A DNA stretch of 64,000 nt from Trachythela sp. YZ-2020 (Eukaryota > Cnidaria > Anthozoa > Malacalcyonacea > Clavulariidae), in assembly GCA_016169945.1 (NCBI GenBank), contig JADLSH010000375.1, forward strand, positions 844,501-908,500, read 5' to 3'. The notes below the pieces were generated by a model. That model was not told the DNA's origin and searched no databases. It saw only the letters and a list, made by a program, of their open reading frames with translations. A program made the position numbers and the translations under genes. Numbering within the stretch: the stretch's first letter is position 1; every line of letters starts with the position of its first letter. Positions 56,255 through 64,000 of the stretch are shown one piece after another.

Positions 56255-56890
56255 CAGGGCCGTAGTGAGGGGGGTATTGGGGGGGGGGGGGGTGTGACGC
56301 ACCCCCCCGACTTTTTTGAAATTGGAATATTCGGAAAATTGAGTTACTCATTCGGAAAACTACGGCAACATTGGATAAACAAAATCTAAGTCAGTAAACA
56401 GCAAGAGTGTTTACAAAAATAACAAATCCTAACATTCCCATTATCGCATGGATAAGAAATCTATATTTGTCGGTATATTTAATGCATGACACCTTTTGCT
56501 TTGTCTAGTGTCTATTATTTCCGGATTTTAAACAGGCTCACGACCGCGCAGGGTGTCCGTTTTCACTTTTCCGCAGTCTGACAATCATAGTATTTTACTT
56601 TAGTTAACATTAATTCGGTTTACTACACTACAGGCAGCTGCGCCATCAAGTTCATTACACAAATGTAGAAATGTGCAGGCAAATTCCTTATTGCTCTCAG
56701 AATGCGGGAAATGCCATTTCCGAGATCCTATAATTGAAAATTTTCCGAGGGAACAAGCCCCCGGAACCCCCTAGGTTAACGCCCCTAAGTTACGGTGCGT
56801 ACCCCTACTTATTCGGAAAACAATTGTGTGATTCGGAAATTTTCGACTTACACCCCCCCCCCCAACTTTTACCTGCTAGCTACGGCCCTG
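56255..56890. mobile_element. hAT-type element inserted in the LINE
   Basis: 636 bp, termini CAGGGCCGTAG and CTACGGCCCTG, 8-bp duplication GGTCTCAA (56247-56254 and 56891-56898). C- and G-runs lie just inside both ends. No transposase. The duplicated bases fall in the LINE codons for LLET. Confidence 0.9.
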
Positions 56891-56898
56891 GGTCTCAA

Positions 56899-57915
56899 GA
56901 AGCTTGTTGTGATCTACTAAGTCAAATGCCTTTCGAAAATCAAGGAAGACAATTCTAATGACCTATCCCGGGGTATGCAATGCCAAATTCCATTTATATA
57001 TGCATTAGATAGATCAGGGCTTGAACTGCAGATGTACCAGATAGGCCGCCAAACTGGAATGCACTAATTTCATCCCTAACGTCCTCATAAATCCATTCGG
57101 TGGCGTATGACTCTTGAACTTTAGACAAGGTACTTGTTAGTGCAATTGGTCTCAGAAGATCCACTGAACAGCATGGTTTGCTTTTCGGTATTCCGCACAC
57201 CTTGGACATTTTCCATATATCCGGGAATAGCCGACAAGCAAAAGACTCATTAAATATGTGCGTTAACGGACCTGCAAAGTATTTTGCAAACAGCTTAATA
57301 ATTCTCGTGTTAGGGTCGAAAGGACCCACTGCTTTGTTTACTTTAAGACCGCTCAGTTTTTTTACGACACTGTCAAACGTAATATGTGGTAAGGAGTCAT
57401 CAACTCCAACATAAGACCATTCACTTCTTACTTCTGGAAAATCACTAGTGAGGTTGGTAAAAAAGTCGTTCATATGATTAGCGGTCTCTTTCGGGTTTAA
57501 TGGAGTATCAGTTGCAGGATCCATGAGAACAAAGCCTTGTTGATTCTTTCCAACTATCTTTTTAATGTTTTTCCACCATGTCTTCGGATCTTGAACTCGG
57601 GCAGGTTTAATCATTTCGTTGTATAATGCGTGCTTTTCCTTCCGAATTTCCAATACAATTTTGTTACGCAATGATCTGAAATCATCCGTTCTTCCTCGCT
57701 GATACAATATGTCTCTTTTAGAAATCATTTGTTTAATTCTACCCGAAATAAACAGTTTATCATCCTCGTGCACTCTGAATGATTTCAACGGGAAAACAAT
57801 ATCGATCTCTGATGTAGCAGTTAAAAAGGCATCTACTTTACTATTTATGCAAGGAGAATTATATACCGTTGACCAGCTTTGCCGGCTAATGAGTTCTTCA
57901 AATACTTACCTTGTT
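56899..57915 (-). pseudogene. LINE RT, N-terminal part
   Basis: The linker and RT fingers: DDKLFISGRIKQMISKRD, WWKNIKKIVGKNQQG, the GPFDPNTRIIKLF region, LRPIALTSTLSKVQE and SAFQFGGLSGTSAVQAL. A small insertion near 56995 (atatata) puts the frame out, and FLDFRKAFDLVDHN follows in another frame. Sequence upstream of about 57915 no longer looks like LINE. Confidence 0.8.
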
Positions 57916-58360
57916 ACATAAACGAGTCCAAAGCGCTCCATCAATTATCCTCCACAACTTCAACAATGGAGTATTGACAATACAGTTCATTTTTTTAGAA
58001 TCATTAGTCGCTGTATTTCATTAGATTTTTGGCTGAAGGAATCGAATGGAATGAGCTACCGTTGTTTTGATTTTACTGTTTGGATATCTCGTCTAACTTA
58101 GATTTTTTAGATAGGCAAAGTTTCTTGTGTTCAAAGAACGAGTCATGAAAGTAACACTTACGCTGACAGGGCAGCATAGATAGAAACCGCCATCTGCTTT
58201 CGTCCCAGCTTTCCTCTAACTATCTCTTGTTCTACTTACTACAGGTGACAAAGTTTATTATTATACATTCAAGCTTTATTCTCGTTCCTCATTGGTCAAA
58301 ACGCCCCCGATAATTCTCAATATCCGGTAATTCTCACGTTATTTCCGTTATTGACGTCAT
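57916..58360. other. no supported gene
   Basis: AT-rich intergenic DNA; nothing recognised. Confidence 0.4.
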
Positions 58361-58422
58361 CAGCGTGCAATAATAGTTTTTTTGGATCGAAGTTCGATCC
58401 AAAAAGCTATTATTGCACGCTG
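58361..58422. repeat. 62-bp palindrome
   Basis: Arms of about 30 bases (cagcgtgcaataatagttt and complement) meet at ggatcgaagttcgatcc with one or two mismatches. Confidence 0.8.
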
Positions 58423-58518
58423 TAGAGCCCAAGGCCCTGCGCGGTTGGCAGCTTGTATAAAAAGCGCGCGAAATTTTGAAAGCCAAAACAAGATGGTTCA
58501 CTAAATTGGCCTTTTTCA

Positions 58519-58641
58519 ATGAAGAGAAAAGTAGAAAATGTAGAAAATTATTGTCAGAAAAGGACAGTGACTGCACCAAAACGCCCACGAAGCAATACAG
58601 AACCATCTTCAACAAGTATTTATTTTTTCATTAAATGTTAA
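58519..58641 (+). CDS. possible small basic protein or first exon
   Basis: MKRKVENVENYCQKRTVTAP then KRPRSNTEPSSTS, with a GTATTT donor-like site at 58616. The basic composition resembles a nuclear-localisation N-terminus. There is no further exon in sight and no family match; it could be chance. Confidence 0.2.
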   Translation: MKRKVENVENYCQKRTVTAPKRPRSNTEPSSTSIYFFIKC

Positions 58642-58723
58642 CTTATGTGTTTTTACATCTTTCCCACCGGCCGTATGTCTTGGCTTACTCGTCTGGTTTT
58701 TGTCTTTTGAATGTAAAATAAAA

Positions 58724-58812
58724 CAATTATTGAATTCGGTTTACGCATGATATCACGAATTATTCAGACCTCGATAATTCTTGATATCATGCTCAGCCTC
58801 ATCCAATAATTG
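58724..58812. mobile_element. palindromic MITE, third member
   Basis: AATTATTGAATTCGGTTT on the left and CCTCATCCAATAATT on the right, like those at 17621 and 27124 but with a shorter centre. Confidence 0.65.
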
Positions 58813-59083
58813 TTTAATATATTGCATATCTGTACCTAAATTATACAGTATGTCAACAAGCCAAAAATGTTTCTATATCTACAACGTCCTACATAGAAAA
58901 TTCTATTCCGAACAGAAAGTAGGGACTAAAGTCTGAAAGTTTTACAATTAGTTAATTACTGCTGCTTCTCTTCCAACAATATTTGGAATAGAATAATAGG
59001 TATATCAGCAAGCCAGATTTCCATGTACTCATTGTAATGTAGTCTGGGAATTAATATATTGTCGCCTCGTAAATAATTGAAGT

Positions 59084-59116
59084 TAGTAGGGTGGGTCGGG
59101 GAAAAACATGTGCTAT
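59084..59116 (-). mobile_element. short Penelope-terminus remnant
   Basis: gaagttagtagggtgggtcg and then aaacatgtgct match the PLE tail near 62-95. Only about 35 bases are recognisable. Confidence 0.4.
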
Positions 59117-59466
59117 AAATAAATCATGGTGATATGTTATAAATAATTGACCAGTTTCCCCCACACAGTCGATTGATCCATACTATGAATAGCAACAGCA
59201 CTGCAGATCTGAGTTTTCTGTCATTATGTGTTTCTTTGATGGAAGATCAAGTATTTTTCTACACACCTGACAGCATCTTGTGTAAAAATTGTTGTTAAGA
59301 ACACGGATTGACGCGGATTACAATTTAATCAAAATAGCATAAACATAAAACACAAGTCTTGTTTGAACTTTGAATGCTTGTGGGCCCGCGCTCGATACAG
59401 CCTACAGTATCCTTATACTACATATTACAACATAATATGACAACACTACACAATCACTGATATACA

Positions 59467-59586
59467 ATTTCAATAATTACGTCACAAATCCCTTCATGGC
59501 CTGGCGATCTTGTTCTCATGAATCGTGAGCGTCTTGATTCATGAGAGCTAGGCTCCCAGGCCAAGGAAGTATTTATGACGTAATTA
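59467..59586. mobile_element. palindromic MITE
   Basis: TAATTACGTCA at both ends in inverse orientation, with inner complements ggcctgg/ccaggcc and ctcatgaat/attcatgag. Confidence 0.5.
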
Positions 59587-59589
59587 TGG

Positions 59590-60515
59590 AAAGGGTGTAT
59601 TATGTGGTAAGAAACCTTTTGATTGATAACAAGTTATTTCCGATTCTGACAAATCAAAAATCGTAGCTACATGGTTTTGCTTCATTGTGCCTCACTATCA
59701 ATATTTTCTTGAAGCGAGATAAGACGACGCCGTAAGCTTTGGATCCCACGTTAATTGCAACATATACCTGGGCTTGTTGTCCCCAGCGGCTTCGTACAAT
59801 GCGTAACAAAATTTCCCACTGAAACAAAATAGATATCTCCAGACATTCAATCGCCCACCGTCTTTACTACACGAGTTTCTTGTAACCATTCATAACACAG
59901 CAAAAGTAGGCAACCCGCTGACAGAGGGTTTCATCCTCGCAGGCTATCTTTCTGTCGTTCTGCTTTCTCATCCCTACTTGTTACAACAGTCGAGAAACAT
60001 GCGGAGGAAGTGTTCTATTCTTGTTTTTTCCTGATAATCTGAAACTGTAGAAGTTTCGTTTCGGTTAGAGTCGGTGCCAAGTCGCGTGTCACATGACGTC
60101 CGGTTTTGCTTTTGCCGGTCAATAACAATATTCACCCCTTTCGAAAATTGCTCCATGAGACTCGCAGCCCAACCACTCTCCACACAGTACATGCAGAATT
60201 AGTAATCTCAGAGGGTCTGCTGGGGCAACTTTTACTTCTTGTCCTTTAGTGACAGTTTTACATTCAGTTACGAATTTGTAATTATGGAGAAAATTTCCTT
60301 AAATTATTTGCATAAACATTGCCTTGTGTAATTCCAGTTTCTCCGCCAGGTGACACTGCGAAAGGTCTTCGGTCGAAACGTCGTAAAATGGTTTAATAAC
60401 TTTCAGATTGAGTACATGCATACATACACACACTTTTATTTAGACACGCTAGCCTCATGAACTAGAGCGGATTTCCATGAGGGGTGTGATTAAAATAGAT
60501 TAAAATAGGACGAAT
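59590..60515. other. no supported gene
   Basis: Short frames at 59698-59889 and 59974-60192 (minus) are not recognised. Confidence 0.4.
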
Positions 60516-60519
60516 AGTC

Positions 60520-60690
60520 CGCGAATAGTGCGAATATGAATAGTCGCACACGACCCACGACTAATAGACCCACGACTTTCGGCAGAGCGTTGACTGACTC
60601 TTTTCACATGAGTCCGTAGCGAGAATCGAACCCACGATCTCAGAGGTGAAAGGCGATTGCTCTTACGACTGCGCCACCTAGTATAATTAT
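60520..60690 (-). mobile_element. tRNA-derived SINE
   Basis: On the minus strand: box A-like tggcgcagtcgtaagagcaa, box B-like gggttcgattctcgc, then a SINE body (gtcaacgctctgccgaaagt). The type is familiar from cnidarian genomes. Confidence 0.65.
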
Positions 60691-60735
60691 AAATTGGCAT
60701 CCCCTTTGCACCTTGGTTATCCAAGCTAAACAGGG

Positions 60736-61083
60736 ATGTGCACCCTTGTGTTCCCCCCTATAAATCCACCACTGATTTTCTATCTTAGGCACAAAACACT
60801 TCAGATTGAATTTCGTAGTGAATCTTTGAACTACCACCAAGGGGATCATCAAACACCTGTACTTGAAAAATTTTCCAAACCGTATCCACACATACTTGCA
60901 ATGAAAATCCTGTTGGCTAAATCAGTGTCTTCCGTTTATCCAACTTGTTCAAGATTCAGTCCCAAAAGATGCAAAAGCTACTGTGTCTTCTTAGTGAACA
61001 CTTCGAAGTTGAAGTCACCCAAATATGTTCTGGCGTTCAATATTGTTAAGGGAACTATTAAACAAATATTTAACAGGAAGTAG
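60736..61083 (+). CDS. uncharacterised open frame
   Basis: 115 residues. The C-terminal half (KSYCVFLVNTSKLKSPKYVL, GTIKQIFNRK) is basic. No domain recognised. It may be an exon of a lost gene or chance. Confidence 0.2.
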   Translation: MCTLVFPPINPPLIFYLRHKTLQIEFRSESLNYHQGDHQTPVLEKFSKPYPHILAMKILLAKSVSSVYPTCSRFSPKRCKSYCVFLVNTSKLKSPKYVLAFNIVKGTIKQIFNRK

Positions 61084-61112
61084 AATGACAATCACTAGAA
61101 TGACGTCCCTAA

Positions 61113-61272
61113 AGCCGGTTTTCCACTAGGCGAATTTGTTCGCGCGAAGCGACAAGTAAAAGAGTACGAACTGATCCAACTTTTTCGCGGCGAATTTTTT
61201 CGCTGACCAATCACATTGCCGAAATTTGGTTTTCGCTTCGCGCGAACAAATTCGCCTAGCGGAAAACGGGCT
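61113..61272. mobile_element. MITE with TAA duplication
   Basis: 160 bp, terminal repeats of about 40 bases (AGCCGGTTTTCCACTAGGCG and complement), TAA at 61110-61112 and 61273-61275. The 3-bp TAA suits Harbinger-type elements. Confidence 0.75.
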
Positions 61273-61582
61273 TAAAGTCCTTAAATAATAAATCGATACC
61301 TTCTCTTGTTTCGTGACGTAATCACGTTTTCCAAGCACACGAAATCACTTAAGCCCTTAACTCTTAAATCTTAATTACAACGTCACAACTTACAAGTAAA
61401 ATTCCTATAAAATTCCATCAGTAAAATTCATGACTCATATGGCTTACCGGTTACGTATGACGTCATTGACGTCAACGAATGTTTTCACGATTTCATGTTC
61501 GTCAATAGAGCCCCCCCCCTCCGGTAAATTTAGTTCTACAGCACTGGTGCAAAGCCTTGCAAAGTCTCGTGTTATTCGTCGA

Positions 61583-62094
61583 CTATTCGATTGGTCGTCG
61601 GGTGAGATAACTCTTAAAAAACTTCACAGGACATCTTTCAGTGCCTGTCGCGTAAATGCGAGGATTGAAATATCTTTCGGGACCAAACTCTTTGCCGCCG
61701 CTTCTTGTTTTGGAGCCTCTTTCAGTGTGCCAGATGATATACTCTCTCTCTTCGCCTCCTTCCTCTCTTCTCAACTCCAAGTCTCGGTTCCATCTTGTTT
61801 CCTCACGTTAATGAAGAAGTGACAGAGAAGCCTGTCGAGTTCATTTGGTGGGATATTCTCAATTTCCCTTGCTTCGCCGATAGAGGAGGACCATCGTTTC
61901 CAGACATTCAGGTCAGTTTTTGTTTTCTTTGCTGTGTTTACGTTTTTATTTTTCTCAATGAAGTCGCCTATTTGATCATCGTTTAGCGAATCATTTGTTG
62001 TCGGAATACTGTTTTCAAGCATGTTTTCAAACTCGGAATTTGAAAGCCAGTCAAATTCATTGTCGGCTTCAAATGTTGACAAATTGTCATCCAT
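61583..62094 (-). pseudogene. Crypton-like (DUF3504) tyrosine-recombinase gene, internal deletion
   Basis: The N-terminal part (62094-61771) is acidic, then KKTKTDLNVWKRWSS, IPPNELDRLLCHFFINV and RKQDGTE: the SAM-like N-terminal domain of Crypton-derived recombinases. It is joined out of frame near 61780 to YIIWHTERGSKTRSGGKEFG and RIYATGTERCPVKFFKSYL, which belong to the middle of the catalytic domain. About 100 residues between are missing, as are the C-terminal Arg/Tyr catalytic parts. These proteins are tyrosine-recombinase transposases or their domesticated relatives (QRICH1/ZMYM/KCTD1-like). This copy is dead. Confidence 0.65.
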
Positions 62095-62277
62095 TTTTTA
62101 ATTTTTAATTTCTATTTTTTAGGTTTTTGCACACGTCAGTCCGTCAAATCGGTTTTCTACTATACAAATAACCAAGTATCCAAATATCGCTGTATATTTG
62201 TACTCGTTTTTAGCGTTATTTGGACACTTTTTAACACAGTTGTATAATAAATGCATGTATTCCCTAAAAATCAACGA

Positions 62278-62675
62278 ACTGAGGTCATTAGAGTTCGAGA
62301 TAACTGGGACACTGGGTGAACTCGGTGAGGGGAGCAAAATTAGTTCGAGATAGCGTGGAGTTCGAGATGACCAAGCATATAGGCGTAGGAAGCAACTTCA
62401 AGTTGAGGGTGCACGGCTTCGTTGGGCACCTCTTCTATTAGAAAAGGGCACTTTTCCATTGTTTTAGCTGGAGAAAAGCGGGGTTCTTTGAAGAAAACTT
62501 GGGGGGGGGGGCACGTGCCTGCCCCCCCCGGTTCCTACGCCACTGTTAATTAAACCAAGTTTATAAATGCATGATTGAAATAGTAATGGCAAATATACTG
62601 GAAATAGTGGCTTTAAGTTTGAGATAGCGTGGAGTTAAAGATAAACGAGTTCAACATAGCGGGCTTCTACTGTAT
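62278..62675. mobile_element. pogo/Tigger-like fragment with nested MITE
   Basis: Repeats of gttcgagatagcgtggagtt type, ending gcgggcttctactgta on the right, which is the complement of a CAGTAGAAGCCCGC terminus. The left terminus is not found. A GGCGTA-type MITE (62381-62544) is inserted in it and contains a G-run and a C-run. Confidence 0.5.
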
Positions 62676-62844
62676 CTCATCCGCCATTACCACCTTGCCC
62701 GGTCGTAGCCTCAGGCAAAGGGACAAATTTACAAAGCCAAGGAAACAAAAGGAACAATATATAATCTAGCCAGAAATGTGCGAGTGCAGCAATCGAGTCA
62801 GTAATGTCAGTATAAAGTCGGTTTTAGTGTTCGCACTTTTATCT

Positions 62845-64000
62845 TCAAAGGTAGACTAACAATTGGTTATTGGCCACTAGGACAACTGTACCCATCGCAA
62901 ATCTATGTATCCGGTTCCGTGTATGAACATCACCATATAAATCCAGAAAATCCTGAACAAATTTAGATAAGGAAGAATGAGCCTTATTCAACTCCGATCG
63001 GGTGATGGAAAACTTCGTCAACAAAAAAACACCATGTGCAAGAAGAAGCATGTGCTGAAAGTATCTTAAAGGCAACACTCCATAGAGAATTACTGGACAG
63101 TAAAGGAGAATCCACCAATGCCATTCAGAACCCTTCCAAAATGCTCTTTGGGCAAGTGAGCGAGGGACCCTAGTGACTTCATGAGGTGGTGAAATTTGTT
63201 GGAGCTTAGCATCAAGCTCCGCTATACACCTACCTAAATACCAGGGTTCTTGGTGATTACAGGAATCAAACCAAAGATGCCCCAACTGCCGTGCAACGCC
63301 GAGGTCAATACAGTGGAGATTGTCAACTGGAAATCCTCTGACTGTATTGAAAAATGGCAACTCTAACAGCTTAGATGGGCCTTTTACACCATTTACAATT
63401 TCTTGCTGTGTGAATGCCATCATTGCATCACGGTTAATTTCTTCCTGGGTCCTAAGGTTATGCCCTTCTGAACTAGGCAGATACACTCGTGCATGCCCTT
63501 GACCTTTCTGGACCCTAATACCTGGGTTATAACACCAACTGCAACCACAATCACCATTGAATTGATGGATATTTTGGAGAAGAGCTCTAGCAACAGTGTC
63601 ACATGAGCAAATGCAAGCAAACACCTTTGAGCAAACTTCAACACCATCTCGCAGCCATGTCATGCCAACAGATCCCAGCTTCCTCATTTCACTAGTAAAT
63701 GGTTCCAAAATTCTAGAATGTTTGGTTGACTGGATCCAAACCATAGGCCTATTAAGAAAATATTCTGCTTCCGCTTTTGGGGAGGAAGTTCATTTAGCAT
63801 TCCTTGCAATGGCCATATACTAAAATTGGAAGACTTGAAAACAGGGACACCATCACAACTAAAGGATAAGCTCATTGCATCTCTGTCAGATGTAAGAATT
63901 CCATCGCCAAGAGATTTGTACATTTGCCCATCGTCATTATCCCTAATTACATCATCATCTTTGTCGCGAGTAAAACGGGATTCTAAATCCTTAGAAATAT
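62845..64000 (-). pseudogene. TNP2-type (CACTA/EnSpm-like) transposase, partial
   Basis: Enters from the right edge. 63923-63684: DGVPVFKSSNFSIWPLQGML then NIFLIGLWFGSSQPN. After a frame change at about 63740 comes a 299-residue frame: CSCDTVARALLQNIHQFNGD, CGCSWCYNPG, VDNLHCIDLGVARQLGHLW, PWYLGRCIAELDAKL, PPHEVTRVPRSLAQRAFW and WHWWILLYCPVIL. These are the successive blocks of animal transposase-domain genes related to plant Tnp2. It ends at a stop at 62845, short of the usual C-terminus. The N-terminal part lies beyond the window. Confidence 0.75.

Larger units (their letters stand above)
55001..57915 (-). mobile_element. 5'-truncated LINE (non-LTR retrotransposon)
   Basis: Minus strand, ending in an (ATT)n tail at 55001-55032, as in CR1/L2-like LINEs. 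The endonuclease is missing. A hAT element (56255-56890) splits the RT. The 3' noncoding part (55035-55225) has a partial tandem duplication of about 60 bases. It lies about 110 bases beyond the TANGO2 stop, in the opposite orientation. Confidence 0.9.

Noticed and set aside
59640..59822. A minus-strand exon candidate after a TTTCAG acceptor
   Set aside because: It reads as an open stretch of about 55 codons but has no recognisable domain, donor or neighbouring exon.
60350..60392. A second hammerhead-like motif (ggtcttcggtcgaaacgtcg)
   Set aside because: The CUGANGA part reads CTGCGAAAG, which breaks the core; not strong enough to claim.

Overview
This is eukaryotic, animal DNA, AT-rich and full of transposable elements. 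An anthozoan or other cnidarian is the best guess. The reasons are an intronless class A GPCR, a widely split TANGO2 gene, Penelope-like, Bel/Pao, Crypton-like and TNP2/CACTA-like elements, tRNA-derived SINEs, and many palindromic MITEs of kinds common in cnidarian genomes. The phylum is an inference, since no host gene here is decisive.

Layout. (1) Positions 1-19612 and 19778-29150 are two copies of one segmental duplication. In order each holds a Penelope-like (PLE) GIY-YIG fragment on the minus strand, a rhodopsin-like GPCR gene, several MITEs, a second PLE end, a damaged RING-finger gene, and the 3' half of an intron-containing integrase-core gene on the minus strand. Copy 1 is interrupted at 5034-14877 by a large foldback element (6-bp target duplication CATGTG, AG...CT termini, arms of about 1.6-1.8 kb). 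A 6.4-kb Bel/Pao LTR retrotransposon (6880-13289, target duplication ATATG) sits inside that element. Copy 2 shows the empty site. (2) Positions 28426-33956 and 33957-39507 are a tandem duplication of about 5.5 kb. Each unit carries the 5' exons of the integrase-core gene (minus), a short TIR element, and promoter plus exon 1 of TANGO2 (plus). A partial third copy at 39541-42310 is split by a 2-kb inverted-repeat element. (3) Positions 42300-52000 are TE debris inside the long first intron of TANGO2, including hAT and Harbinger MITEs and a 1.7-kb palindrome with a coding segment in each arm. (4) Positions 52088-54892 hold TANGO2 exons 2-4. (5) From 55001 to the end lie a 5'-truncated LINE split by a hAT element, a Crypton-like tyrosine-recombinase fragment, MITEs and SINEs, and a TNP2-type transposase running off the right edge.

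Host genes supported: TANGO2 (one 288-residue protein from four exons in phase, with two candidate first exons) and two near-identical GPCR paralogues. Nearly everything else is mobile DNA, mostly broken. The nesting gives a relative history. The PLE ends and the MULE-type MITE predate the large duplication. The foldback element and then the Bel/Pao element entered copy 1 afterwards.
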